DNA from: Amycolatopsis pretoriensis
GTDB taxonomy: Bacteria > Actinomycetota > Actinomycetes > Mycobacteriales > Pseudonocardiaceae
Assembly: GCF_900107925.1 (NCBI RefSeq)
Contig: NZ_FNUJ01000004.1
Span: 1-64,000 of the forward strand
Reading direction: 5' to 3'
Length of the DNA stretch: 64,000 bases
The notes under the pieces were generated by a model. That model did no database searches, had not been told where the DNA came from, and worked only from the letters and a program-made list of their open reading frames with translations. Positions 10,384-19,577 of this stretch are shown here, one piece after another; positions within the stretch are counted from its first letter, which is position 1; each line of letters starts with the position of its first letter. Both the position numbers and the translations under genes were made by a program.

Positions 10384-11712
10384 ATGTCCACGGAAGCGCC
10401 GGACCCGCCCAAACCGGGCAGCTTCTTCGTGGCGCTCCTGCGGCAGGGCGCGCCTGCGATCGCGACGGCCACCAGCGAGCTCTCGGACGAGATCGGCGAT
10501 CCCACCCCGATCCACGCGCTGAAGCGGATCTCGAAGATCGGCGGCCCGATCGACCCGAGCCGGCGTGACGGGCTGCTGCTGCGCGCCACCCGGTACGTCG
10601 TGCTCATCCCGCTGGCCTTCCGGCTGCTCGCCGTGCCCGGCCAGTTCGGCGTCTTCGCCTTCCGCCACGGCACGACCGGGCTGCTGCCGGTCGGGGTGTT
10701 CACCCTGCTCTCCGTCGCGGTCAACCTGATCGGCTTCCGCTGGATGTTCCGCTCGGCGCCGTACCGCGGCGGGGACGCGGGCAAGCTGCTGGCCGCCGAC
10801 CTCGTCTTCACCGTGCTTTCGCCGGTGGTCCTCGCGCTGACCGTGCCGGGCGAGGCGTACTTCGACGCGCTGGCGGTCAGCAGCCTCCACCTCTTCGGCG
10901 AGGCCGGCCTGCTGACGCTCGCCCTCGGCGTGCCCAGCGGGCTGGTGTTCGGGCTGCTCAGCTTCCCGCTGCGGATGCTGGCCAACTGGCTCAACACCGG
11001 CCAGTTCCACGTCGGCGCCGCGTTCTCGACGTACTCGGCGCTGCTCGCCGAGCTGTTCCTGGCCACCGCCGCGCTGGTGCTGACCGGGCTCGGCACCCGG
11101 CTGGCGCTGGCCTACGGCACCCGCAACGGCCGGCTCGCCGAGCGGGCCCAGCAGCACCGGATGCTGCACGACACCGTGCTGCAGACCCTCGAAGCCATGG
11201 CGCTGTCCGACACGTCGAAGCCCGAAGAACGGCTGGTCGAGATCCAGCGGCTCGCCCGCGCGCAGGCGATGGAAATCCGGCACATGATCGAGACGGCGAA
11301 GTCGGAGCAGGCCGAGGCCGGCGCCCGGCCGCTGGGCGAGAAGCTCGCCGCGCTCGCCGCCGAGATGGCGCGCGACGGGCTGCGCGCCCAGCTCGTGGTG
11401 GCCGAACTCGACGACGACACGCTGTCGGAGGTCCGGCAGATCGCCATCCGCGACGCCGTGCGCGAGGCGATGCGGAACACGATGAAGCACTCCGGCACCG
11501 ACCGGGTCGTGGTGCGCGTCGAGGAGCGCGAAGGCGGCATCGCGGTGATCACCCGCGACCACGGCAGCGGCTTCAGCGCGGCCGACCACCCGGCCGGGTT
11601 CGGCATCAGCGAGTCGATCACCGCGCGCCTGGCCGAGGTCGGCGGGACGTCCCGGGTCGAGTCGGGACTCGCCGGGGGCGGCACGCGCGTGACGCTGTGG
11701 GTGCCGTTCTGA
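10384..11712 (+). CDS. NarL/DesK-type sensor histidine kinase, orphan
   Basis: 442 residues. The N-terminal half has about five or six membrane helices (from YVVLIPLAFRLLAV through LAELFLATAALVLTGLGTRL) with no large sensor loop. The cytoplasmic half has a HisKA_3-type dimerisation helix with phospho-acceptor His at about 262 (MLHDTVLQTLEAM) and a HATPase domain (REAMRNTMKHSG N-box, then GFGISESITARLAEVGG and AGGGTRVTLWVP). No response regulator is adjacent: the next gene, six bases on, encodes a methyltransferase. Its partner is presumably elsewhere. Confidence 0.8.
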   Translation: MSTEAPDPPKPGSFFVALLRQGAPAIATATSELSDEIGDPTPIHALKRISKIGGPIDPSRRDGLLLRATRYVVLIPLAFRLLAVPGQFGVFAFRHGTTGLLPVGVFTLLSVAVNLIGFRWMFRSAPYRGGDAGKLLAADLVFTVLSPVVLALTVPGEAYFDALAVSSLHLFGEAGLLTLALGVPSGLVFGLLSFPLRMLANWLNTGQFHVGAAFSTYSALLAELFLATAALVLTGLGTRLALAYGTRNGRLAERAQQHRMLHDTVLQTLEAMALSDTSKPEERLVEIQRLARAQAMEIRHMIETAKSEQAEAGARPLGEKLAALAAEMARDGLRAQLVVAELDDDTLSEVRQIAIRDAVREAMRNTMKHSGTDRVVVRVEEREGGIAVITRDHGSGFSAADHPAGFGISESITARLAEVGGTSRVESGLAGGGTRVTLWVPF

Positions 11713-11718
11713 TATCTC

Positions 11719-12567
11719 GTGGACATGACCTCGATCGAGCTGCTCGCCGACGCCCTCGCCGCCCACCGCTCCGGTGACCGCGACCAGGCCGCCGAACTCG
11801 CCCGCCGCGCGGGCTCCCCGCTGGCCGACGAACTGCGGATCCACCTGGCCGGCGACGGCGCGGCGGCGGTGTACGACCAGCCGGAGGCGTTCACGGCGTT
11901 CATCCGCGGCGGCGGCAACGTCGAGCTGTACCGGCGGCTGAGCGAGGAGCTGGCCGCGCGGTACGACCGAGCGAAACCCGAATCGCTGCTCGACCTCGGC
12001 TGCGGAGACGGCCTGGCGGTCGTGCCCGCGCTGGAACGGGCCACGCACGTGCCGAGCCGGATCGACCTCGTCGAACCGTCGGCCGCGCTGCTCGACGGCG
12101 TCCGCGAGCGCGTGCCGGCGGCGACCTGCTGGCAGGCCACCGCGCAGGAGTTCCTGGCCCGCGACGACCTCGGCTGGGACCTCACCGAGTCGACGTTCGC
12201 CCTGCAGTCCATCGAGCCGGAGCAACGCGCCGAAGTGCTGCGCGCGCTGCAGCCACGGACCGGGACGCTGGTGCTCGCCGAGTTCGACGTCCCCGAGTAC
12301 GTCGAAGGCTCGCCGGAGCACCTGCGCTCGCTGGTCGCGCGCTACGAGCGTGGCGTCGCCGAGTACGGCTCGGACGCCTCGCTGGTCGCGCAGGGGTTCC
12401 TGCTGCCCGTCCTGCTCGGGATCGTCTCCGGGCAGGAACGGACGAACTGGGAGCACCCGGCCGCGGTTTGGGCCGAGCAGCTGAGGACGGCGGGCTTCGC
12501 GCAGGTCGACGTCGAACCGCTCGCCGACTACTGGTGGTCGCCCGCCGTCCTGATCACTGCCTGCTGA
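11719..12567 (+). CDS. Class I SAM-dependent methyltransferase
   Basis: 282 residues from a GTG start (an ATG lies two codons in). The SAM-binding motif I is clear (SLLDLGCGDGLAVVPALE), followed by an acidic ribose-binding loop (IDLVEPSAALLDGV) and a motif II/III region (WDLTESTFALQSIEP, GTLVLAEFDVPEY). The N-terminal ~90 residues carry a short helical Ala-rich segment. The stop overlaps the end of the convergent TNT-like gene by 14 bases. It is probably co-transcribed with the upstream histidine kinase. Substrate unknown. Confidence 0.75.
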   Translation: MDMTSIELLADALAAHRSGDRDQAAELARRAGSPLADELRIHLAGDGAAAVYDQPEAFTAFIRGGGNVELYRRLSEELAARYDRAKPESLLDLGCGDGLAVVPALERATHVPSRIDLVEPSAALLDGVRERVPAATCWQATAQEFLARDDLGWDLTESTFALQSIEPEQRAEVLRALQPRTGTLVLAEFDVPEYVEGSPEHLRSLVARYERGVAEYGSDASLVAQGFLLPVLLGIVSGQERTNWEHPAAVWAEQLRTAGFAQVDVEPLADYWWSPAVLITAC

Positions 12568-14461
12568 GCGCGCCCGTCTCCAGGTGCTGGGCGAGCGGCC
12601 GCGGCAGCAGGTAGGCGACCGCGCCGCCCGGCATCCCGCTCCACGGCGCCGTCACGCCGGTCAGCACCCGCAGCGAGCGCTGCACGCGGTAGAGCCGCTT
12701 CTCGCGTTCGCGTTCGAACGCCAGCGCCGTCTCGACGAACCGCGAGCCGTCGGCGTGCACCAGGTTGCCGGTCTCGTTGCCGAACCGGACGACCGTCGTG
12801 CCCGGCGCGAGCGTGATCAGGCGCTTGCCGCGGTAGAAGTTCAACGGCGGTTCGCCGCGCATCGGCAGGATCGGCCAGTCGGCGGGCTGGTCGGACTCCT
12901 CCGCCGGGCGCGGCGGCTGCATCAGCAGCACGCCGAGCAGGAACCGGGCCGCGTCGGCGAGCGAGCCGAATGCCACCGGCTCGTCGGCCGGCGGCCGCGA
13001 GACCTCCCAGCCGTTCTCCGCGCGCCGCAGCGTCCAGACGTCGTCGGCGGGGACCTCGTTGGCGCCGATCCGGTAGGCGGACGACGGCACGCCGTGCTCG
13101 TGGAGCCGCTGCTGGAGCAGCTCCAGCGTCTCCGCGCCCTTGAGCGTCCGCACCTGCTCGCCGCGCGCGACGCGGGTGAGCGCGCGCTCGTCCGGCAGGT
13201 CCGCGTCCGTCTGCGGCGGCCGCGGCTGGCCGAGGACCTCCGCCTCCGCCGTCGCGCGGACGAGCTCGCCGACGAACGGCGGCCGGAAGCTCATCGCACG
13301 CGCGTGCTCGACCAGCTCCGGCTCCGGCGGCACCCCGTACTTGCGCAGGTAGTGCGGCACGGCGGCGGGCCAGATCCAGGTGCCGTCGGTGTGGAACGCG
13401 TTCGGCACGTCCGGCTTCGCGCCCGGCGCCCCGAAGATGTCCGGCAGCGGCGCGGGCCGGTGCAGCGCGACCGGCGCCCGGAACAGGTAGTCGAGCAGGC
13501 CGCGGACCTGGTCCGCCGGCACCGGCGGCCGGTTGACCACCGGGCGCTCGCCTTCGGCGTGCGAATCGGCGGTTCGGGCCAGCCGGAACGTGACGTCGAG
13601 CGGCAGGCCGGCCTTCGCGGTCAGCCACGCCGGGACGTGCTTCGGCGTCCGCGGGAAGGTCGCCAGCTCCAGCTCGTAGGCCGCGGTCGACGGGCGCCCG
13701 CCGTCGTTGGGCGGCACCCGCCAGTCCGGCTCGCGGTCGGCGTCGAAGTCGAAGTCGAACTGCGACTCGGCGTCGAGCGTGAAGGTGCCCTGGAACCAGG
13801 TGCCGGTCTCGGGCTGGAACATCGCGGCCCGCAGCCTGGCGAAGAGCCCGCCGAGCCTGGGCACCGCCGGCAGTGAGACCGACACCGGGCCGTCCTCGTC
13901 GCCGACCGCCCGGACCTCGATCTCCGAGTAGTCCCCGACCTGCCGGAACTGCGCGCCGACGCGGGCCCAGCCGCCCGGCACCGTGTGCAGCAGCGTCCGG
14001 CCGATCGCGCGCAGCAGCGCGTTCTGGTCTTCGGTGCCCGGCTGCGGCCGCGCCTCCGGCGTCTCGGTGAAGTCCAGCCGCGTCTGCCACAACGCGGTGA
14101 CCTGCTTGGCGGGCACCGTGACCGAGAAGTCGGTCAAGCCCAGCTGTGCCGCGCGGGCGGCGTCGTCGCGGACCCAGCGCAGCGTCAGCTCCGGCCGCGC
14201 GCCCGGCGCGACCTCGAAGACCTCGTCGTCGTAGGCGGCGAAGGTGCGCAGCGTGAACGTCGACGGCACCTCGCTCGCCGGCACGACCTTGGCGGGCCGG
14301 TCGTCGAACTCCTTGTCGAAGCCCTCCGGCGCCTCTTCTTCCGGCAGCACCGACAGCAGCACGGTGCCGTCGGTCGTCGAACGCTGCGCCCGGAACGTCC
14401 CCTCGCCCCACGTCGCGTACAGGCCGTCCGGGCGTTCGGCCACCTCTACCCGGTAACGCAC
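12554..14461 (-). CDS. Immunity-like protein: YezG-like domain fused to a TNT-like (NAD-glycohydrolase fold) domain
   Basis: 635 residues, unusually long. Around 222-250 it has GTWFQGTFTL and DFDFDADREPDW, the signature seen in YezG/DUF600-type immunity proteins. A FHTDGTWIWPAAVPHYL module and a YRIGANEV module follow. The last ~95 residues match a TNT domain (TTVVRFGNETGNL, RLYRVQRSLRVLTGVTAPW, PGGAVAYLLP, ETGAL) but carry Ala where active TNT enzymes have Gln in the GGxxQ loop, so an active NAD glycohydrolase is doubtful. GTG start with GGGGAGGA seven bases upstream. Last gene of the toxin cassette; paralogous to the gene at 19578-20993. Domain names are by-eye assignments. Confidence 0.6.
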   Translation of the reverse strand: MRYRVEVAERPDGLYATWGEGTFRAQRSTTDGTVLLSVLPEEEAPEGFDKEFDDRPAKVVPASEVPSTFTLRTFAAYDDEVFEVAPGARPELTLRWVRDDAARAAQLGLTDFSVTVPAKQVTALWQTRLDFTETPEARPQPGTEDQNALLRAIGRTLLHTVPGGWARVGAQFRQVGDYSEIEVRAVGDEDGPVSVSLPAVPRLGGLFARLRAAMFQPETGTWFQGTFTLDAESQFDFDFDADREPDWRVPPNDGGRPSTAAYELELATFPRTPKHVPAWLTAKAGLPLDVTFRLARTADSHAEGERPVVNRPPVPADQVRGLLDYLFRAPVALHRPAPLPDIFGAPGAKPDVPNAFHTDGTWIWPAAVPHYLRKYGVPPEPELVEHARAMSFRPPFVGELVRATAEAEVLGQPRPPQTDADLPDERALTRVARGEQVRTLKGAETLELLQQRLHEHGVPSSAYRIGANEVPADDVWTLRRAENGWEVSRPPADEPVAFGSLADAARFLLGVLLMQPPRPAEESDQPADWPILPMRGEPPLNFYRGKRLITLAPGTTVVRFGNETGNLVHADGSRFVETALAFEREREKRLYRVQRSLRVLTGVTAPWSGMPGGAVAYLLPRPLAQHLETGALSRQ

Positions 14462-14497
14462 GTTTCGTCCTCCCCTGACCCCAGTGACAACCGAAAC

Positions 14498-17317
14498 TTA
14501 GTCGACCGGGTACCGCGCGAACCACCGGTCGTCACCCGGGGCGTCCGGGCCGAACTCGGTGAGCGCGTCGTCCGCCAGGCCGACGATGACGTCGCGGAGC
14601 TCCAGCTGCTCCAGCCAGCTGCTCCGCAGGGCTTCTTCGCCGTACATCGCGCCGACGAGGTTGCCGCAGACCGAGCCGGTCGAGTCGCTGTCCCCGCTGT
14701 GGTTGACCGCCGCGAGCAACGCCGTGTCGGCGTCCGTGGTGGTCAGCGCGACGTACACGGACATCGACAGCGCGGTCTCGCCGACGTTGCCCTGCCCGAG
14801 CGTCTCCAGCTTCTCCGGCGTCGGCGGGCCCTGCTCCGCCAGCGCCAACGCGGCGTCGAGGGCCGCGCTCTGCTCTTCGTGCCCCGAGTGCTTCACGAGT
14901 TCGTCGCGCGCGAGCGCGAGGGCGTCGAGCAGCGGTTTCCCGTGCAGCAGCCCGTGGACGAGCACCGCGAAGCAGCCCGAAGACAAATACCCGCTCGGGT
15001 GACCGTGGGTCAGCGCCGCGCTCTCGGCGCCGAGCCGGAACACCTCGGCGAGGTCGTCGGACCACAGCGCGACCGGGGCCGCGCGCATGACGCCGCCGCA
15101 GCCCTTCGAGTTGTTGACGGGCCGTTCGATGCTGCCCCGGACGCCCGCGCGGCCGTAAGCCTCCAGCTCACCGAAGCAGGTCAGCCCCGGCGCGCGGCGG
15201 CTGAACAGCTCCTGGTGCGTGATCAGCCAGCCGTCCGGCGCCTCGACCGTGGACTGCGGCCCGCGCGCCCGGTCCCACGCGACGCCCTGCGTGTGCAGCC
15301 AGCGCTGGTAGGCCATCTGCAGCGAGTGGACGACGTCCGCGGACCCGGTCCGGCGCCGCTGGGCGTGCGCCCGGATCAGCGCTTCGAGGGTGAAGAGTGT
15401 CATCTGCGTGTCGTCGGTGATCCGGCCGACGCCGCCGTACGCGGGGATGAAGTCGGTGATGCCGGCCGGCCCGGCGATCTCGCGGATCCGGTCGATCGAG
15501 TCGAACTCGGTCTTCGCGCCCAGCGCGTCGCCGATCGCCCCGGCCAGCAGGCTCCCCCGCAGTCGTGAGCGCAAGTCGGGTCCCTTCGGTTTCGGGGTGA
15601 ACCGGCCACTCGGGTACCGGCGCTCCCAGCGGGCGTGCTCCGCGGTCTCCGTCTGGAGGCCGTTGCGGTTGAAGTACCAGAAGACGTCGCTGGCGACGTC
15701 CTCGAGGAGCCCGAGGTCGGGCAGCGCCGTGACCCGGGGCAGGCCGGGCACGCCGACCCGGGCGCCGACCAGCGCGCCCGCGATGGCGCCGGCGACCGGG
15801 CCGGACCGCGCGGCGAGCGTGATGGCCGCTTCGGGGTCGTGGCCGCGCTTGGCTGCGGCGAACAACGCCCGGCCCAGCACCGACCGCACGCCGCGGCCGT
15901 CGCCGATGCTTTCCAGCTGCGTGACGTCGTCGGCGTCGCGGTCCTCGCGCAGCGCGAGCACCTGCGTGGCGAGGTCGCCACCGATCTCCCGCAACCGCAG
16001 GTGGACGGGCAGCGCGAACGCGTCCCGGGTGAGCAGGGCCTGGAACAGCGCGATGAGCAGGTCGACGCCCTCGGGGACGTCACCACCGGCCAGCTCGCGG
16101 GCCACGTCATTCGCGTACTGCTCGGCGTCGACGCCGTCGATGGCGACCGCGCTCGCCGGTGTCGCGGCCAGCGCCGTCGCCAGCAACGTCGAGACGTCGT
16201 CCGGAGCGAGACCCGCGTGCCGCGTCGCGACCGCGAGCCAGCCGACCGGGTCGGGAAAGGGCAGCGGGGAAGGCACTTCGCCGGTCGGCACCGGCGGCAA
16301 TCCGCGCAACACGATGTCGGTGTGGAACAGAAGGTGGCGCGTCAGCCCGCCGAGCGTGCCGGGGACACCGCTTCCCAGCGCGTCTCCGATGGCGAAGCCG
16401 ACGTACGCGCCGACGAGCCGGTGCCACGCGAAACGCGCGGCCGGCGTGCCGAAGGCTGAGAACTTCCCGAACGTCCACGGCACCGGACGCGGCCGAGCGT
16501 CCTCGCCGACGTGCGCGATCAGGCCGTTCGCGCCCAGGTCGGCGGGCCATTCCGGGGCCTGGCCCGCGCGCCGCCGGACGCCGTTGCGGTACTGCCAGGC
16601 GAACCCGCGCAGGTACCGGACGCACTCCTCCGGCGTCAGCTCGAAGTGGTGGTCACGCGCGTGGTCGACGGCGTACCGCAGGTGCCGTTCCAGCAGGTCC
16701 GGGGGCTCGACGTCGAACTCCGCGACCAGCCCGGGCAGCGCCTCGGCGACCTCGGGGCCGGCTTCCGGCGCGGGTTCGTCGACCTTCGTCCGCTCGCCCG
16801 GATCGATGTCACCCAGTTCGGCGGCGCTCAGGCTGCGGACCATGCCGGTGCCGGGGTCGAGCGTCAGGCCGGTCGAGGGCAGGTCGGCCAGCAGGTCGCG
16901 GACGGTCACCCGCCACCGGTCCGGGTACCGGCCGGGCACCTTCGCCGACGAGCTGTAGGCGATGACCTCCCGGCCGCCGGACACCGGGCGGACCAGGGGT
17001 TCGCCGTTCTGGACCGGGACCAGCACTTCGCAGTCCAAAAGCGCGCGGGCGAACTCGGCGCGGCTGATCCAGTTCGCGCCCAGGTAGTTCAGCAGCTTCC
17101 CCGCGTCGGATGTCGGCACCGGGAAACCGCGCCAGACCGGGCCCGGCGTGTACTGCTCGTTGGCGCGGCGCGGGCCGGTCGGCTCCCCGAACAGCGTGTA
17201 CCGCGCCCAGCCCCGGATGGCGCGCACCGGGAGGCCGAGGCCGGGAAACGCCTTCTCGTCGAACTCCGGGTCGACGTCGGGCTTCCACTCGACGAAGCCG
17301 TCGTCGCTTTCAGTCAT
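14498..17317 (-). CDS. Tandem ADP-ribosylglycohydrolase: degenerate domain plus intact domain
   Basis: About 939 residues. An N-terminal SseB-like module (VWRGFPVPTSDAGKLLNYLG, then CEVLVPV) is followed by two ADP-ribosylglycohydrolase (ARH/DraG) domains. The first (about 300-550) keeps GDALG but has LTRHLLF instead of TDDT and no DSDS motif. The second (about 580-925) is complete: GDALGAKTEFD near 597, ITDDTQMTLFT with Asp 635/636, and HSGDSDSTGSVCGNL with Asp 876/878, the residues that bind Mg2+ and ADP-ribose. It should remove ADP-ribose from a protein. Given the ART domains of the neighbouring toxin, an immunity role is likely. ATG 17317 (GAGG nine bases upstream) is preferred to ATG 17326. 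Confidence 0.8.
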   Translation of the reverse strand: MTESDDGFVEWKPDVDPEFDEKAFPGLGLPVRAIRGWARYTLFGEPTGPRRANEQYTPGPVWRGFPVPTSDAGKLLNYLGANWISRAEFARALLDCEVLVPVQNGEPLVRPVSGGREVIAYSSSAKVPGRYPDRWRVTVRDLLADLPSTGLTLDPGTGMVRSLSAAELGDIDPGERTKVDEPAPEAGPEVAEALPGLVAEFDVEPPDLLERHLRYAVDHARDHHFELTPEECVRYLRGFAWQYRNGVRRRAGQAPEWPADLGANGLIAHVGEDARPRPVPWTFGKFSAFGTPAARFAWHRLVGAYVGFAIGDALGSGVPGTLGGLTRHLLFHTDIVLRGLPPVPTGEVPSPLPFPDPVGWLAVATRHAGLAPDDVSTLLATALAATPASAVAIDGVDAEQYANDVARELAGGDVPEGVDLLIALFQALLTRDAFALPVHLRLREIGGDLATQVLALREDRDADDVTQLESIGDGRGVRSVLGRALFAAAKRGHDPEAAITLAARSGPVAGAIAGALVGARVGVPGLPRVTALPDLGLLEDVASDVFWYFNRNGLQTETAEHARWERRYPSGRFTPKPKGPDLRSRLRGSLLAGAIGDALGAKTEFDSIDRIREIAGPAGITDFIPAYGGVGRITDDTQMTLFTLEALIRAHAQRRRTGSADVVHSLQMAYQRWLHTQGVAWDRARGPQSTVEAPDGWLITHQELFSRRAPGLTCFGELEAYGRAGVRGSIERPVNNSKGCGGVMRAAPVALWSDDLAEVFRLGAESAALTHGHPSGYLSSGCFAVLVHGLLHGKPLLDALALARDELVKHSGHEEQSAALDAALALAEQGPPTPEKLETLGQGNVGETALSMSVYVALTTTDADTALLAAVNHSGDSDSTGSVCGNLVGAMYGEEALRSSWLEQLELRDVIVGLADDALTEFGPDAPGDDRWFARYPVD

Positions 17318-17333
17318 GCTCCCCATCCTCGGG

Positions 17334-19577
17334 CTACCGCCGCGGGTACCGCTCGATCCACTCGTCGCCGAGCGCGCTCAGCGCCGAGTGGCGGTCGAAG
17401 TGCCAGTAGGCGTCCGAAGCGACGTTCTCCACCAGGTACCGCAGCTCCAGCTGGTCGACCCACTTCTGCGGCAGCCCCGGGATCCCGGTGCGCGCACCGA
17501 GCAGGGCGCCGGCGATGGCGCCGGTGAGCGCGCTGCGGCCGGAGTGGTTGACGGCGCGAAGCAGCGCCTGCTCCGGGTAGTTCTCGAAGCCCGACAACGC
17601 GGCGAAGGCGCGGCCGAGGACCGAGAGCGTCGTCTTGCCGTCGCCGATCAGCTCGGGCATCCGCAGGTCGGGCAGCCCGTGCTCGCCGAAGAACGGCACG
17701 GACTCGGCGACCATCTCCTTGATGTCCGTCCACTCCGGACCCTGCTGGTACTGGCTGTCCGGGTTGAGCACCTCGCGGCTGAGGTTCCAGATCGGGAAGC
17801 TGAACGCGTCCTTGGTCAGCGCGTGCTCGAACAGCCAGGTCAGGTACGTCGCGGCGGCCAGGTCGGGCTCGGTCGGGTGGGTGACGCCGGCGAGGTCGCG
17901 CACGGCCTGACGCGCGCCGCCGGAGAGGCCGCTGCCGGGTCCGGCCATGGTCAGCGCCGCGGGCAACGCCGGGATGAGCGCGGCCGGGCCGGTCATCGGC
18001 GGCGCGCCCCCCGCTTCGGTCGCGAGCTGGTGGTAGGAGTTCAGCTCGGCGTCGTCGGCGTCGCGGCGGGCGTGCAGGTCGGCGACCTGGACGAGCCAGC
18101 CGTCGGCGTTCTCCATCGGCGCGCCCTGAGTGCGCAGCCAGCGCTGCAGCGCCCCGCGGACGACGCCGGGGAAGAGCTGCTCGGCCTCGCGCGATTCCGG
18201 CTGCTCGCGGTGCGGGCTGCGGATGGCGGCCTCGGTGTAGAAGAGCAGCCGCTGCGTCAGCGAGCCGATCCGGCCCGGCTGGTCGAACGCCGGCACCAGG
18301 TCGGTGACGCCTTCGATGCCGTACTTCGCGTGGATGTCGTGCAGCATCATCCGGTCGACGGCCGCGCCGAGGGCCTCCCCGAGCGCGAAGCCGACGTACG
18401 CGCCTGTGACGCGCTGCCAGCCGTAGCGGAAGCCGTCGAGGTTGCGCTCGAAGTACTTGCCGAACGTGTCCAGCCGCGGGGTCGTGCGCCCGGCGTTGTC
18501 GTACGTCGGGGCCAGGCCGTTCGCGCGCAGGTCGTTGGGCTTGCTGCGCGGCGGCTCCGGCATCTGCAGCCGCTTCAGCCATGACTCGCCGAGCACGGTC
18601 TTCGCGCACTCCTCGGCGGTCAGCTCGTACCCGCGTCGACGGGCCTTTTCAGCGGCGGCGAGCGGCGGCTTGACCGGGTCCGGCAGCCCCATCCGCGACG
18701 CCGTGTCCTTGGCGACGCGGATCAGGTCCTCCTCGGCCTCCGGGCAGCGGCCGTGCACGTCGATGCGCGGCTCGTGCCGCGGGAACCGCTGGACGATCTC
18801 GGCGAGCTCGCCGCTGGAGACGTCCTCGATCGTCGTCGGGCCGCCGTTGATCACCAGGTTCGGCGGGTGCTCGAACTCGGCGAGCGTCGCGACGTCGACC
18901 TTCCACCAGCCGTGCTCACGCGAGGGCAGGTGCCGGGTCGAGCTGAACACCTTGAGCTCGTTGCGCTCCTCGGCGAAGTAGAACCGGTCGGTCTTGCCGG
19001 TCTCCAGGTCGAGCGGGACGAACACCTCGCACCGGATCAGCCCGATGAGCAGCAGCTCCCGGGTCAGCCAGCCGACGCTGCCGAACGACAGCAGCGTCTC
19101 GAGGGTGTTCTCCGGCTTCGGGTAGCCGCGGCGGATCGGCCCGGCCTTGTACTCGGGGTTTTCGCGCTCTTCGCCGGTCTGGTTGCCGTCGGCGTCGACC
19201 TTCACCCAGCCCGCGACGGCCTGCAGCGGCACGCCCAGCTCGCCGAGCCCGGCCTTCACGTACTCGGGGTCGACGACCTCGCGCCAGTTCTCCTGGCCGG
19301 GGAACGCCACCGGCACCGACAGCCCGCCGGGGTGCGGGTGCGCCTGGCGCAGCTCGCCGTCCGGCTCGCGGACGACGACCGACGGCGGCGGGAAGATCTC
19401 CTTCTCCGGCCGGCCCTCGTCGAGGAACGCGATGGTGTTGTAGGGCACCGACCAGCCCTCGGGGATGCGCAGCACCTTCTCGGTGTCCACCCGCAAGCCC
19501 GCGGGACCGGAGACGTCCGGGCCGTGCACCGCGCGCAGCCACTGGCCGACCTTGGCAATCGCTTCCGCCGCTTCCAC
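17334..19577 (-). CDS. Catalytically degenerate ADP-ribosylglycohydrolase-like protein
   Basis: 747 residues, paralogous to the N-terminal part of the next gene: SseB-like module (IRRGYPKPENTLETLLSFGS, then RCEVFVPLDLE) and one ARH-like domain (about 390-740). The metal/ADP-ribose residues are gone: GDALG reads GEALG, TDDT reads GSLTQRLL, and GDSDSTG reads HSGRSALTGA. The overall fold appears kept (YVGFALGEALGAAV, SVLGRAFAALSGFENYPEQA). It is probably a binding protein or structural immunity factor and not an enzyme (inference). GTG directly follows the stop of the preceding TNT-like gene (TAGGTG), with GAGAGGA upstream, indicating tight coupling. Confidence 0.72.
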   Translation of the reverse strand: MEAAEAIAKVGQWLRAVHGPDVSGPAGLRVDTEKVLRIPEGWSVPYNTIAFLDEGRPEKEIFPPPSVVVREPDGELRQAHPHPGGLSVPVAFPGQENWREVVDPEYVKAGLGELGVPLQAVAGWVKVDADGNQTGEERENPEYKAGPIRRGYPKPENTLETLLSFGSVGWLTRELLLIGLIRCEVFVPLDLETGKTDRFYFAEERNELKVFSSTRHLPSREHGWWKVDVATLAEFEHPPNLVINGGPTTIEDVSSGELAEIVQRFPRHEPRIDVHGRCPEAEEDLIRVAKDTASRMGLPDPVKPPLAAAEKARRRGYELTAEECAKTVLGESWLKRLQMPEPPRSKPNDLRANGLAPTYDNAGRTTPRLDTFGKYFERNLDGFRYGWQRVTGAYVGFALGEALGAAVDRMMLHDIHAKYGIEGVTDLVPAFDQPGRIGSLTQRLLFYTEAAIRSPHREQPESREAEQLFPGVVRGALQRWLRTQGAPMENADGWLVQVADLHARRDADDAELNSYHQLATEAGGAPPMTGPAALIPALPAALTMAGPGSGLSGGARQAVRDLAGVTHPTEPDLAAATYLTWLFEHALTKDAFSFPIWNLSREVLNPDSQYQQGPEWTDIKEMVAESVPFFGEHGLPDLRMPELIGDGKTTLSVLGRAFAALSGFENYPEQALLRAVNHSGRSALTGAIAGALLGARTGIPGLPQKWVDQLELRYLVENVASDAYWHFDRHSALSALGDEWIERYPRR

